From: Pseudomonas helmanticensis
GTDB lineage: Bacteria; Pseudomonadota; Gammaproteobacteria; Pseudomonadales; Pseudomonadaceae
Assembly: GCF_900182985.1 (NCBI RefSeq)
Contig: NZ_FXUY01000001.1
Span: 3,968,001-4,032,000 of the forward strand
Length of the DNA: 64,000 nt
Direction of reading: 5' to 3'
The position numbers and the translations under genes are program-made. Every line of letters starts with the position of its first letter. The stretch's first letter is position 1. Positions 52,086 to 61,103 of the stretch are shown one piece after another. The notes below the pieces were generated by a model, which saw only the letters and a list, made by a program, of their open reading frames with translations, searched no databases and was not told the DNA's origin.

Positions 52086-52648
52086 GACGGGAAGAACCCA
52101 CGCTGGCTCAGCAGGTCACGGGTCAGATACAGCGCCGCCAGTGCGCGGCCCTCGGAGAATTGCGGGTTCTGCGCCAGCGTCGACAGGTCACGCAGGTTGA
52201 TCTTGTCGACCCGCATCGGCTCAGGCTCGTCGCCCTCCAGTCGCTCTTCATACAAATCCGTGGCCAACACCACCTGAATTTTCTGGCTCATGTAACCGGG
52301 CGACAGCGACAGCTCGGTCAGATGTTCCAATTGCCGCGCGCCAAACCCGGCCTCTTCCTTGAGTTCACGCTCGGCTGCCGCCAGCACGTCTTCACCTGGC
52401 TCGATCAAGCCTTTGGGCAGAGACAATTCGTATTCGTCGGTGCCGCCGCAATACTCCTCAATCAACACCGCGTGTTCAGCGTCGAGCATCGCCACGATCA
52501 TCACCGCGCCATAACCCGCGCCCTTGCCAACCAGACGCTCGTAGGTGCGCTCCACGCCATTGGAAAAACGCAGCTTGAGTTCTTCGACGCAAAACAGGCG
52601 ACTGGTGGCGACGATTTCGCGGGCAAGTACGGTGGGTTTCTGGCGCAT
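52082..52648 (-). CDS. nudE: ADP compounds hydrolase (Nudix)
   Basis: This 188-residue protein has a complete Nudix box: GLIEPGEDVLAAAERELKEEAGF, with LSLSPGYMSQKIQVVLATDL after it. The family hydrolyses ADP-ribose, Ap3A and NADH. It precedes cysQ in one operon and is divergent from the yrfG gene. Confidence 0.92.
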   Translation of the reverse strand: MRQKPTVLAREIVATSRLFCVEELKLRFSNGVERTYERLVGKGAGYGAVMIVAMLDAEHAVLIEEYCGGTDEYELSLPKGLIEPGEDVLAAAERELKEEAGFGARQLEHLTELSLSPGYMSQKIQVVLATDLYEERLEGDEPEPMRVDKINLRDLSTLAQNPQFSEGRALAALYLTRDLLSQRGFFPS

Positions 52649-52736
52649 GCAAAGCTCCTTGGCGTGAACGCGCTACTATAACGCGGCTTTCCCGATTGTT
52701 TACGTCGGATATCTTTCTACCGCTCGAGACGTTGCC

Positions 52737-53399
52737 ATGCCTTCATTACCGTGGTCCGACATCGATACCGTTCTGCTCGACATGGACGGCACGCTGCTGG
52801 ATCTGCACTTCGACAATCATTTCTGGCTGGAACACCTGCCCCAGCGCTACGCCGAGCTGCACGGGGTGAGCCGGGCCATGGCCGAGATGGAATTGCAGCC
52901 GCTGTTCGAACGCCATGCCGGCCAGTTGCAGTGGTACTGCCTGGATTTCTGGAGCGCCGAGTTGAAGCTGTCGGTACGCGAGTTGAAACAGGAAACCGCG
53001 CACCTGATTGCCTTGCGTCCGGATGCTGATACCTTTCTGGAGGCGCTCAAGCGCGCTGGCAAGCGGGTGATCATGATCACCAATGCACATCGCGATTCGC
53101 TGTCACTGAAGCTTGAGCGAATTGAACTGGCACCGTATTTCGAGCGGCTGATCAGCTCCCACGATTACGGCTACCCGAAAGAGAACCCGCAGTTCTGGGA
53201 TGCCTTGCAGGCGGATATCGGCTTTGAACCGGCGCGTAGCCTGTTCATCGACGACACCTTGCCGATTCTGCGCAGTGCGCGAGATTTTGGCGTAGCGCAT
53301 TTGTTGGCGGTAAAGGAGCCGGACAGTCGCAAGGGACCGAGGGACACCGCCGAGTTTGCCGCCGTCGAAGATTACCGCAGCCTGATCGCCAACCTCTGA
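52737..53399 (+). CDS. yrfG: GMP/IMP nucleotidase, HAD family
   Basis: This 220-residue HAD phosphatase has motif I DTVLLDMDGTLLDL, motif II MITNAHRD, the Lys of motif III (GYPKENPQFW) and motif IV SLFIDDTLPILRSA. Its position next to nudE-cysQ supports the yrfG assignment. It dephosphorylates purine nucleotides. Confidence 0.9.
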   Translation: MPSLPWSDIDTVLLDMDGTLLDLHFDNHFWLEHLPQRYAELHGVSRAMAEMELQPLFERHAGQLQWYCLDFWSAELKLSVRELKQETAHLIALRPDADTFLEALKRAGKRVIMITNAHRDSLSLKLERIELAPYFERLISSHDYGYPKENPQFWDALQADIGFEPARSLFIDDTLPILRSARDFGVAHLLAVKEPDSRKGPRDTAEFAAVEDYRSLIANL

Positions 53400-53404
53400 T
53401 CCAC

Positions 53405-53486
53405 TGTAGGAGCTGCCGCAGGCTGCGATCTTTTGATCCTCAAAACGCAAGATCAAAAGATCGCAGCCTGCGGCAGCTCCTATAGG
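53405..53486. repeat. REP pair
   Basis: GTAGGAGCTGCCGCAGGCTG and its inverse copy flank a short GATC/AAAA-rich centre between converging yrfG and lysM-domain genes. It can act as a shared terminator. Confidence 0.9.
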
Positions 53487-53491
53487 GCGGT

Positions 53492-53941
53492 TTATTCAGG
53501 GATACGCAGTGTCTGGCCTGGATAGATTTTGTTCACATCCTTGAGCAGTGGTTTGTTGGCGTCGAAGATTTTCTGATACTTGTTGGCATCGCCATACACG
53601 CGCAGAGAAATCGCGCTGAGGGTGTCGCCCGACTTGACCACGACAAATTGCGCGGCAGTGACAACCGGCCCGCTTACGGTGATCTGATCATCCACACCGC
53701 TGACACCTGCAACGTTACCCAGCGCCAAAAGAATTTTTTCCTTCTCTTCCTGGCTCGAGGCTTCACCGGTGGCGATGACTTTTTCGCCTTCGACCTTTAC
53801 CTGAATCTTCGAGGTATCAATCCCCGACAACGCGTCCTGCACGTGCTTGGTCAGCGCCTCACCGTTTGCCTGGGCCTTGTCAGGCGTCAGTGCATCGAGG
53901 ATTTTCTCACCGGCATCTTTGATAAAGCTGAATAGGCTCAT
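53492..53941 (-). CDS. lysM: BON-LysM domain protein (LysM/YgaU-type)
   Basis: This 149-residue protein has an N-terminal helix (MSLFSFIKDAGEKILDAL), a BON domain (residues about 25-85, IQVKVEGEKVIATGEASSQEEKEKILLALGNVAGVSGVDDQI) and a LysM domain (FVVVKSGDTLSAISLRVYGDANKYQKIFDANKPLL...GQTLRIPE). It matches YgaU/Kbp, a potassium-binding protein with a peptidoglycan-binding fold. It has no signal peptide. Confidence 0.88.
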   Translation of the reverse strand: MSLFSFIKDAGEKILDALTPDKAQANGEALTKHVQDALSGIDTSKIQVKVEGEKVIATGEASSQEEKEKILLALGNVAGVSGVDDQITVSGPVVTAAQFVVVKSGDTLSAISLRVYGDANKYQKIFDANKPLLKDVNKIYPGQTLRIPE

Positions 53942-54081
53942 CGTGTTCTCTCCATGGAATAAAGGGTCAGTCGTCCAAGCCTAGACCACCGCGGACAAAC
54001 CCGGTTCCAAGCCGACCAATGACCCTGTCCCCGCCCAAGCGGTAGAATCGCGCACCCCGCCAACAACCCTTCGGAGCGAAG

Positions 54082-54969
54082 ATGGACATCAAGCAGCTGA
54101 AATTCCTCATCGCCCTCGACGAAACCCGCCACTTCGGCCAGGCCGCCGCGCGTTGCCACATCACTCAGCCAACCCTGTCGATGCGCCTGCGCAATCTCGA
54201 AGAAGAGCTCGATCTGCCACTGGTCAACCGTGGCCAGCGCTTCGAAGGTTTTACCGCACCGGGCGAGCGCGTGCTGGCGTGGGCACGGTCGGTGATGGCG
54301 GCTTATGACGGCTTGCACGCGGAAGCCGCGGCCTGTCGCGGTAACCTCATCGGCACGCTGCGGCTGGGCGTGGTGCCGCTGTCGAGCTTCGATCCGCTGC
54401 CACTGATGCAACGCCTGCATGCTGCGCACCCGAACCTGCGTTTCGAAATGTCGGCTCTAAGCTCCGAGCAAATTCTTGAGCACCTGGCAAACAACCGCAT
54501 CGACCTTGGCGTGTCCTACCTGGATCGCCTGGACAATGAGCGCTTCGAATCGCTGGCTTTCAGCGAAACGCGCATGGGCCTGCTTTACGACCAGCGCACT
54601 TTTACCTTCGGCGAAGCGCCGTTGAGCTGGGAATCGCTGATTGAACTGCCGCTGGGCATGCTCACCAGCGGCATGCATTTTCGGCAGTCCATCGACCATA
54701 ACTTCCACAGCCGTGGCCTGAGCCCGCAGCCGTTGCTGCAAACCGATGCCGTCCATCAATTGTTACAAGCTGTGCACGGCGGCTTTTGCTGCGCGATCAT
54801 GCCGCTCGACGGCGGCCTCGAAAAATTAACCGATCACCTGCGCCTGCAACCGCTCGAAAACGCCCGGACCCTTGCCCCGCTTGGCTTGATCATGCGTCGC
54901 GGCGCCCCGCGTTCAGCGTTGGCCGAGGCCTGTTTCGCGTTGTATCGGGAATCGCCAATGGCTTCTTGA
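54082..54969 (+). CDS. LysR-family regulator near fdhD
   Basis: This 295-residue protein has an N-terminal winged helix (MDIKQLKFLIALDETRHFGQAAARCHITQPTLSMRLRNLEEELDL). An effector domain follows (LIGTLRLGVVPLSSFDPLPLMQRL). It lies 92 bases upstream of the fdhD-fdhF pair on the same strand and may control it. No clear inverted repeat is seen between them beyond general GC-rich symmetry. Confidence 0.82.
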   Translation: MDIKQLKFLIALDETRHFGQAAARCHITQPTLSMRLRNLEEELDLPLVNRGQRFEGFTAPGERVLAWARSVMAAYDGLHAEAAACRGNLIGTLRLGVVPLSSFDPLPLMQRLHAAHPNLRFEMSALSSEQILEHLANNRIDLGVSYLDRLDNERFESLAFSETRMGLLYDQRTFTFGEAPLSWESLIELPLGMLTSGMHFRQSIDHNFHSRGLSPQPLLQTDAVHQLLQAVHGGFCCAIMPLDGGLEKLTDHLRLQPLENARTLAPLGLIMRRGAPRSALAEACFALYRESPMAS

Positions 54970-55061
54970 TCGACGGCATCTATCGATAGATCGACAGTAG
55001 CGATTAGACGCGACATCTTGCCGCGCCTAGTCTTAACGTTGATCAATCCGTCGGTGATGCC

Positions 55062-55901
55062 ATGAACGCCAAGCGCCCAGCCTGCGCGGCGCCTGCACTC
55101 GAAACGCCTGCGCCAGCCGCCAGCCAGACTTACAGTTACAGCGATCTACCCCGCGAAGAATCGGCCAGCACCGCGCTGGCCGAGGAAGTCGCGTTGGCGA
55201 TTGCCTACAACGGCATCAGTCAGGCAGTGATGCTGGTGACGCCGACCGACCTTGAAGACTTCATCGTCGGCTTCAGCCTCGGCAGCGGCATCATCATCGA
55301 CGCCACCGACATTTATGACCTGCAATTGACTGGCGCCGGTTCTGCGCAATACGCGCAAGTGACCATCGCCAATCGCGCCTTCTGGAACCTCAAGCAGCAG
55401 CGCCGGCAATTGGCGGGCACCAGCGGTTGCGGACTGTGCGGTGTTGAAGCGGTCGAGCAGGCCTTGCCTGATCTGAAAGTCCTGGCCGGTGCGCCGTTGC
55501 CACCGATCGCATGGCTCGACGGCCTGCGCCAGCGCATCAGTGCGTTTCAACCTTTAGGCCAGTACTGCGGCGCGGTACACGCCGCCGTGTTCATGGATGC
55601 CAGCGGCGAGTTGCTGCTCGGGCGCGAAGACATTGGCCGGCACAACGCCCTCGACAAACTGATCGGCGGGCTGATCCGGCAAAAGATATCCACAGAGGGC
55701 GGACTGGCGATTGTCACCAGCCGTTGCAGTCTCGAATTGATCCAGAAAGTCTTGCGCGCCGGCATCCAGACCCTGGTCAGCCTGTCTGCGCCCACGGGCC
55801 TTGCCGTGCAATGGGCCCGTCGACACAACCTCAATCTCATCCACCTGCCGCAGAAAAGTGCGCCGCGGGTGTATAGCCCCGCGATGGAGAATCAAGCGTG
55901 A
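55062..55901 (+). CDS. fdhD: Formate dehydrogenase sulfurtransferase accessory protein
   Basis: This 279-residue protein has the FdhD core: VALAIAYNGISQAVMLVTPTDLEDFIVGFSLG, the Cys pair loop GTSGCGLCGVEAVEQ, and DIGRHNALDKLIGGLI. It transfers sulfur to the Mo-bis-MGD enzyme encoded next. The downstream gene starts with GTG overlapping its stop, so synthesis is coupled. Confidence 0.92.
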   Translation: MNAKRPACAAPALETPAPAASQTYSYSDLPREESASTALAEEVALAIAYNGISQAVMLVTPTDLEDFIVGFSLGSGIIIDATDIYDLQLTGAGSAQYAQVTIANRAFWNLKQQRRQLAGTSGCGLCGVEAVEQALPDLKVLAGAPLPPIAWLDGLRQRISAFQPLGQYCGAVHAAVFMDASGELLLGREDIGRHNALDKLIGGLIRQKISTEGGLAIVTSRCSLELIQKVLRAGIQTLVSLSAPTGLAVQWARRHNLNLIHLPQKSAPRVYSPAMENQA

Positions 55902-58246
55902 GCCAACATCATCAAGCCGACCAGAAACCTGTCCCGCGCTACAAGCCTTACAAAGGCGCCGCCGGCGGCTGGGGTGCCCTGATCAGTGTGGCCCAGGCCT
56001 GGTTGACCAGCGACAACGCCCTGAAAAACCTGCGCATGATGCTCAAGACCAACCAGAACGGCGGCTTCGACTGCCCGGGTTGCGCGTGGGGCGATTCGCC
56101 GGAAAGCGGCATGGTCAAGTTCTGCGAGAACGGCGCGAAAGCGGTGAACTGGGAGGCGACCAAGCGTCGCGTCGATGCCAAGTTCTTCGCCAAGCACAGC
56201 GTGACCTCGCTGCTGGAGCAGAGCGACTACTGGCTGGAATATCAGGGTCGCCTGACCGAGCCGATGGTCTACGACGCCGAAACCGATCGCTACAAACCGA
56301 TCAGTTGGGAGGATGCCTACGCGTTGATCGCCCGGCACCTGCAAAGCCTGCCGAGCCCGGACCTGGCCGAGTTCTACACCTCGGGTCGCGCCAGTAACGA
56401 AGCGGCGTACCTGTACCAACTGTTCGTCCGCGCCTTTGGTACCAACAACTTCCCTGACTGCTCGAACATGTGCCACGAGGCCAGCGGTGTTGCACTGGCG
56501 CAAAGCGTTGGTGTCGGTAAAGGCACTGTGACCTTCGACGACTTCGAACACGCCGATGCAATTTTCGTCTGGGGCCAGAACCCCGGCACCAACCACCCGC
56601 GGATGCTTGAGCCGCTGCGTGAAGCGGTAAAGCGCGGCGCCCAAGTGGTGTGCGTAAATCCGCTGAAAGAACGCGGCCTGGAGCGCTTCCAGCACCCGCA
56701 GCACCCGATCGAAATGCTCACCAACGGCGACAAGCCGACCAACACCGCGTATTTCCGCCCGGCACTTGGCGGCGACATGGCGGTGCTGCGCGGCATGGCC
56801 AAGTTCCTCCTGCAATGGGAACGCGATGCGCAGAAGGCTGGCGCGCCGGCGGTGTTTGATCACGACTTCCTCAATGAACACAGCGCCAATGTGCTGGAGT
56901 ACCTCGGCGTCGTCGACGACACACCGTGGGAGCAGATTGTCGCGCAGTCCGGCCTGACGCTCGTCGAGATCGAGCAAGCCGCGCGGATGTACGCCAAAGG
57001 CAAGAACGTGATCATGTGCTGGGCGATGGGCATTACCCAGCATCGCCATTCGGTACCGACCATCCAGGAAATCGCCAACCTGATGTTGCTGCGCGGCAAC
57101 ATCGGCAGACCGGGCGCGGGCCTGTGCCCGGTGCGCGGTCACAGTAACGTGCAGGGCGACCGGACGATGGGCATCAACGAGCGTCCGCCGGTAGCGTTCC
57201 TCGATTCGCTGGAGCGTCGCTTCCAGTTCAAGGTGCCGCGCCACAATGGCCACAACGTGGTCGAGGCGATCCATGCGATGGCCGAGGGCCGCGCCAAGGT
57301 CTTCATCGGTCTGGGTGGCAACTTTGCCCAGGCCACACCGGACAGCCCGCGCACGTTTGAAGCACTGAGTAATTGCGACCTGACGGTGCAGATCAGCACC
57401 AAGCTCAACCGCAGCCACCTGGCTCACGGTAAAGACGCGCTGATCCTGCCGTGCCTCGGTCGTACCGACATCGATATCCAGACTGAAGGCGCGCAAGCCG
57501 TCACTGTCGAAGACTCGTTCAGCATGGTTCACGCCTCCAACGGCCAGTTGCAGCCGCTGTCGAACCAGATGCGTTCGGAGCCGTCGATCATCGCCGGCAT
57601 CGCGGCCGCGACACTGGGCAGCAAACCGGTGGACTGGAACTGGCTGGTAGCCGATTACGGGCGCATTCGCGAGCTGATCGCCGACACCATTCCGGGCTTC
57701 AAGGACTTCGCCGAAAAGGTCAAGAACCCGGGTGGGTTCTATCTGGGTAACAGCGCCGGCGCACGCAAGTGGAACACCCCTTCGGGCCGCGCCAATTTCC
57801 GTGCGAACCTGCTGCCCAAGGATCTGGTGCACGAACGCACCCGCGCCACCGGGCAACTGCCGGACCTGATCCTGCAATCGATGCGCTCCCACGATCAGTA
57901 CAACACGACGATTTATGGGCTGGACGATCGCTATCGTGGCGTCAAAGGTCAGCGTGATGTGTTGTTCGCCAACGAGGCCGACATCATTCGCCTGGGTTTC
58001 CGTCCGGGGCAGAAGGCTGACATCGTCTCGCTGTGGGACGATGGCCGTGAGCGTCGGGTGAAAGGCTTCACCTTGCTGGCGTTTGATATTCCGGCGGGGC
58101 AAGCCGCGGCTTACTACCCGGAAGTGAATCCGCTGGTGCCGTTGGAAAGCACCGGGGATGGCAGCCATACGCCGACATCGAAGTTCATTGCGATTCGGTT
58201 GGAAGCGGCGAGCGAGACTGGTTTGATCATGGCCAAGTCTGCTTAA
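55898..58246 (+). CDS. fdhF: FdhF/YdeP-type molybdopterin oxidoreductase
   Basis: This 782-residue protein of the FdhF/YdeP family starts with GTG overlapping the fdhD stop. Visible are the CPGC-type region (GGFDCPGCAWGDSPESGMVKFCENG), ASNEAAYLYQLFVRAFGTNNFPDCSNMCHEASG, and molybdopterin-binding segments (VWGQNPGTNHPRML, VRGHSNVQGDRTMGI, SMRSHDQYNTTIYGLDDRYRG). It is cytosolic, with no Tat signal. The true substrate of these enzymes is often uncertain; formate is the usual name. Confidence 0.88.
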   Translation: MSQHHQADQKPVPRYKPYKGAAGGWGALISVAQAWLTSDNALKNLRMMLKTNQNGGFDCPGCAWGDSPESGMVKFCENGAKAVNWEATKRRVDAKFFAKHSVTSLLEQSDYWLEYQGRLTEPMVYDAETDRYKPISWEDAYALIARHLQSLPSPDLAEFYTSGRASNEAAYLYQLFVRAFGTNNFPDCSNMCHEASGVALAQSVGVGKGTVTFDDFEHADAIFVWGQNPGTNHPRMLEPLREAVKRGAQVVCVNPLKERGLERFQHPQHPIEMLTNGDKPTNTAYFRPALGGDMAVLRGMAKFLLQWERDAQKAGAPAVFDHDFLNEHSANVLEYLGVVDDTPWEQIVAQSGLTLVEIEQAARMYAKGKNVIMCWAMGITQHRHSVPTIQEIANLMLLRGNIGRPGAGLCPVRGHSNVQGDRTMGINERPPVAFLDSLERRFQFKVPRHNGHNVVEAIHAMAEGRAKVFIGLGGNFAQATPDSPRTFEALSNCDLTVQISTKLNRSHLAHGKDALILPCLGRTDIDIQTEGAQAVTVEDSFSMVHASNGQLQPLSNQMRSEPSIIAGIAAATLGSKPVDWNWLVADYGRIRELIADTIPGFKDFAEKVKNPGGFYLGNSAGARKWNTPSGRANFRANLLPKDLVHERTRATGQLPDLILQSMRSHDQYNTTIYGLDDRYRGVKGQRDVLFANEADIIRLGFRPGQKADIVSLWDDGRERRVKGFTLLAFDIPAGQAAAYYPEVNPLVPLESTGDGSHTPTSKFIAIRLEAASETGLIMAKSA

Positions 58247-58253
58247 GCCAAGG

Positions 58254-58323
58254 TCAAAAGATCGCAGCCTTCGGCAGCTCCTGCACCGATCCCGGTAGGA
58301 GCTGCCGAAGGCTGCGATCTTTT
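58254..58323. repeat. REP pair (variant with TTCGGCAGC)
   Basis: Two inverse copies of the REP motif, with GCCGAAGGCTGCGATC in place of GCCGCAGGCTG, follow directly after the fdhF stop. Confidence 0.85.
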
Positions 58324-58350
58324 CGCTTTTGCCTTACAAACGCCCACAAA

Positions 58351-58380
58351 AAAGGCCGCTTTTTCACAAAAGCGGCCTGT
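58351..58380. terminator. Hairpin terminator downstream of fdhF
   Basis: AGGCCGCTTTT tcac AAAAGCGGCCT forms a long stem with A/T-rich ends, flanked by AAA on the left. It lies just past the REP pair and should end transcripts on either strand. Confidence 0.65.
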
Positions 58381-58536
58381 CCGAAGTAGCTAAAGACCGG
58401 CGAAAATCGGTTAAGTTCCGCATATAAAACAGCAACTTGCGAAATTGTATACAAGTCGTGCTATTCGTCGGATTTCGATTGTCACGCTTGTTACACAGCC
58501 TCAGGATCGGCGCCGTCATCCCTTTGAGGCTCCTCT

Positions 58537-59019
58537 ATGAAGTTCTCCCAGATTCTCTTGTTGTCCCTTGGCCTGGTCAGTGGTTTTGCGTCTGCAGGCG
58601 GCACCACCGAAGCAGGTGTGGGCGGCGCATTGGGCGGGGTTCTTGGCTCGGTCGTCGGTCAGTCTTTAGGCGGCAGCACAGGTTCAACCATTGGCGCAGC
58701 CTTGGGCGGCGCGGGTGGTAGCGCAGTCGGCGCCAACAAACACAGCCGTGGCGAAGCGGCCATTGGCGGCGCATTGGGCGCAGCCGGCGGTAACGTGGTT
58801 GGCCGCAGCATGGGCGGCACCACCGGCAGCCTGATCGGTGCCGCAGCAGGTGGCGGCGCCGGTGGCGCGCTGGGCAACTACATGGGCAACAAGAGCAATG
58901 ACGATGATCGTCATTACGATCGCGGTCGTGATAACCGTCGCTACTACCGCGACGACCACCGTGGTCGTGGCCACGCCTATGGCCATCGCAAGCATCACAA
59001 CTACTATCGCCACCGCTGA
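58537..59019 (+). CDS. Glycine-zipper secreted protein
   Basis: This 160-residue protein has a signal peptide (MKFSQILLLSLGLVSGFASAG) followed by about 90 residues of repeated GxxxG elements (GGALGGVLGSVVGQSLGGSTGS, GAAGGNVVGRSMGG and the like). The tail is Asp/Arg/His/Tyr-rich (RHYDRGRDNRRYYRDDHRG...HHNYYRHR). Glycine zippers associate with membranes or self-assemble. It may be an outer membrane or periplasmic protein. Function is unknown. Confidence 0.78.
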   Translation: MKFSQILLLSLGLVSGFASAGGTTEAGVGGALGGVLGSVVGQSLGGSTGSTIGAALGGAGGSAVGANKHSRGEAAIGGALGAAGGNVVGRSMGGTTGSLIGAAAGGGAGGALGNYMGNKSNDDDRHYDRGRDNRRYYRDDHRGRGHAYGHRKHHNYYRHR

Positions 59020-59040
59020 TTGCTGAATCGCGGCAGGTCG

Positions 59041-59112
59041 ATCAAAAGATCGCAGCCTGTGGCAGCTCCTACACAAATCAATGTAGGAGCTGCCGCAGGC
59101 TGCGATCTTTTT
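59041..59112. repeat. REP pair
   Basis: Inverse copies of GATCGCAGCCTG(T/C)GGCAGCTCCTAC flank an 8-base spacer between the glycine-zipper gene and the converging thioesterase gene. Confidence 0.9.
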
Positions 59113-59116
59113 TGCT

Positions 59117-59551
59117 TTAAGCCACCACCAGACGCTCCAGAGCCTGCCGTAATTGACCTGGAATCGGCACCGGCTGATTGCTCGCCCGGTCAACGAACAC
59201 ATGCACGAATCGCCCGGCGGCACAGGCTTCGCTTTCGCCGACCTTGAACACCGCCAGCTCATATTGCACCGAACTGTTGCCCAGTTTGCCGACCCGCAAG
59301 CCGATCTCGATCAGATCCGGGAAGGCGATCGACGCAAAGTAATCGCACGCCGAACTGACCACAAACCCCACCACCTCACCGTCATGAATATCCAGTCCAC
59401 CGACCTGGATCAGGTAGGTGTTCACCGCCGTATCGAAGAAGCTGTAATAGGTGACGTTGTTGACGTGACCGTAAGCGTCGTTGTCGTGCCAGCGCGTGGT
59501 GATCGGCTGGAAGTGTGGGTAGTCAGTGCGTTGTGGCATCGGGTTGGACAT
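59117..59551 (-). CDS. Acyl-CoA thioesterase (4-hydroxybenzoyl-CoA thioesterase type)
   Basis: This 144-residue hot-dog protein has the signature TRWHDNDAYGHVNNVTYYSFFDTAVN with the catalytic Asp, and a beta-rich second half (FPDLIEIGLRVGKLGNSSVQYELAVF). It hydrolyses acyl-CoA thioesters, substrate unknown. It lies downstream of the 3-hydroxyacyl-CoA dehydrogenase on the same strand, separated by 149 bases that hold a repeat. Confidence 0.88.
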   Translation of the reverse strand: MSNPMPQRTDYPHFQPITTRWHDNDAYGHVNNVTYYSFFDTAVNTYLIQVGGLDIHDGEVVGFVVSSACDYFASIAFPDLIEIGLRVGKLGNSSVQYELAVFKVGESEACAAGRFVHVFVDRASNQPVPIPGQLRQALERLVVA

Positions 59552-59605
59552 TGATCAGCAATCCCTGAAGGTATTTTTTGCGAGTCTAATTTAAAACCGA
59601 GGCGC

Positions 59606-59682
59606 GACCTTCGCGAGCAAGCCCGCTCCCACATTCGGAACGCATTTCAAGCGTGAGAGTGGGCTTGCTCGCGAAGGCGTCA
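59606..59682. repeat. Second REP-type repeat copy
   Basis: CTTCGCGAGCAAGCCCGCTCCCAC and the inverse GTGGGCTTGCTCGCGAAGG bracket a 30-base centre. It is the same family as 43624-43715. Confidence 0.85.
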
Positions 59683-59700
59683 CCACAGGCACCAAATCAC

Positions 59701-60924
59701 TCAGTGCTCGGCAAACCCCTTCCCCTGCGCCGCCAGCTCGCCAATCAACCGCGCCGGTTTCCATTGATCACCCTGCCGCGTCTCCAGCGCCAGCAAGCGC
59801 TGATGAATATCCGCCAGCCCCTGCTGATCCGCCCAGGCCATCGGCCCGCCTTTGTCTGCCGGGAAGCCATAACCGTTCAGATACACCAGATCTATGTCAT
59901 GCGCCGACTCGGCAATACCTTCCTGGAGAATCTTTGCCCCCTCGTTGACCAACGCCAGCAGGCAACGCTCGAGAATTTCCTCCGGGCCGATCTCACGACG
60001 CTGGAAGCCCAACTCCTCACTGACGCGCAACACCAGCGCATCGACCTCTGGGTCATGCTCAGCCTGACGGCTGCCCGGCTCGTAATGGTAATAACCGTTG
60101 CCGGACTTCTGGCCAAATCGGCCCAGCTCGCACAATCGGTTATCCACTTGAACCTCCGGCGCGTCCTGCCCGATGCCAGCCAGCTCACGAGCCCGCCATT
60201 CGAGATCGATGCCGACCACGTCGTACATGCGAAACGGCCCCATGGCGAAACCAAAACCCTGCAACGCCGCATCGACCTGCTGTGGATAGGCGCCTTCGAG
60301 CAGCATCTTGCGCGCCTCCAGCACGTACGGATGCAACATTCGATTACCGATAAAGCCGTGACAGTTGCCCGACACCACGCTGACCTTGCCCATGCGCTGG
60401 CCGAGCATCAGTGCCGCCTCCAGCGCCGCCGGCGAAGTCTGCGCACCGCGGACGATTTCCAGCAGTTTCATGATGTGCGCCGGGCTGAAGAAATGCAGGC
60501 CCAGCACCTGCGCTGGACGCCGGGTAGCCGCAGCAATCGCATCGATATCCAGCGCTGACGTGTTACTCGCCAACAGCGCCTCGGGCTTGAGCAAGCCATC
60601 CAGCTCGCGGAAGATTTTCTGCTTGAGTTCAAGATTTTCGTACACCGCTTCGATCACCAGATCGACATCACGAATCGCCGCATAATCCGCCGCCGCACTC
60701 ACCCGGGCGAGACGTGCATCGGCCTCGGCCTGATCAATCCGGCCCTGCCGCACGTTGTGTGCATATGTGTCGGCAACCGTAGCAAGTGCCTGCTCAAGCA
60801 TCTGTGGATTGTTATCCACCCATTGCACGCTCACACCGGCGTTGGCCAGGCACATGACGATGCCCCGGCCCATGGTGCCCGCGCCGATCACGGCGGCCTG
60901 CTGAATATCGAATGTCTGGCTCAT
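59701..60924 (-). CDS. 3-hydroxyacyl-CoA dehydrogenase
   Basis: This 407-residue protein has an N-terminal NAD-binding motif (AAVIGAGTMGRGIVMCLANAG), the Glu/Asn region (LVIEAVYENLELKQKIF, LASNTSALDI) and the catalytic His element NCHGFIGNRMLHPYVLEA. Two C-terminal helical repeats follow. It oxidises L-3-hydroxyacyl-CoA with NAD. It has only the dehydrogenase part, not the hydratase of FadJ-type proteins. It may act with the downstream thioesterase. Confidence 0.88.
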   Translation of the reverse strand: MSQTFDIQQAAVIGAGTMGRGIVMCLANAGVSVQWVDNNPQMLEQALATVADTYAHNVRQGRIDQAEADARLARVSAAADYAAIRDVDLVIEAVYENLELKQKIFRELDGLLKPEALLASNTSALDIDAIAAATRRPAQVLGLHFFSPAHIMKLLEIVRGAQTSPAALEAALMLGQRMGKVSVVSGNCHGFIGNRMLHPYVLEARKMLLEGAYPQQVDAALQGFGFAMGPFRMYDVVGIDLEWRARELAGIGQDAPEVQVDNRLCELGRFGQKSGNGYYHYEPGSRQAEHDPEVDALVLRVSEELGFQRREIGPEEILERCLLALVNEGAKILQEGIAESAHDIDLVYLNGYGFPADKGGPMAWADQQGLADIHQRLLALETRQGDQWKPARLIGELAAQGKGFAEH

Positions 60925-61038
60925 GTTGTTCTCTTATTGGCGATCCGAAGACAGACACCAACCATAGTCAGCCGGCCAGGGTTTTTGAAGTTTATTACCG
61001 TGATGATCGACATTCAGCGGATGGATACAACTCGCGAT

Positions 61039-61103
61039 GCTGCGATTTTTTGATCTTGAAAAATCAACGATCAAAAGATCGCAGCCTGCGGCAGCTCCTA
61101 CAC
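61039..61103. repeat. Partial REP element
   Basis: GATCAAAAGATCGCAGCCTG and a CGGCAGCTCCTAC tail, preceded by a shortened inverse piece (GCTGCGATTTTTTGATC). It lies between the recQ stop and the dehydrogenase start. Confidence 0.75.

Noticed and set aside
55892..58168. A 758-codon open frame on the minus strand opposite fdhF
   Set aside because: It is the shadow of the fdhF gene in GC-rich DNA. The plus strand carries clear molybdopterin-enzyme motifs and an overlap with fdhD.
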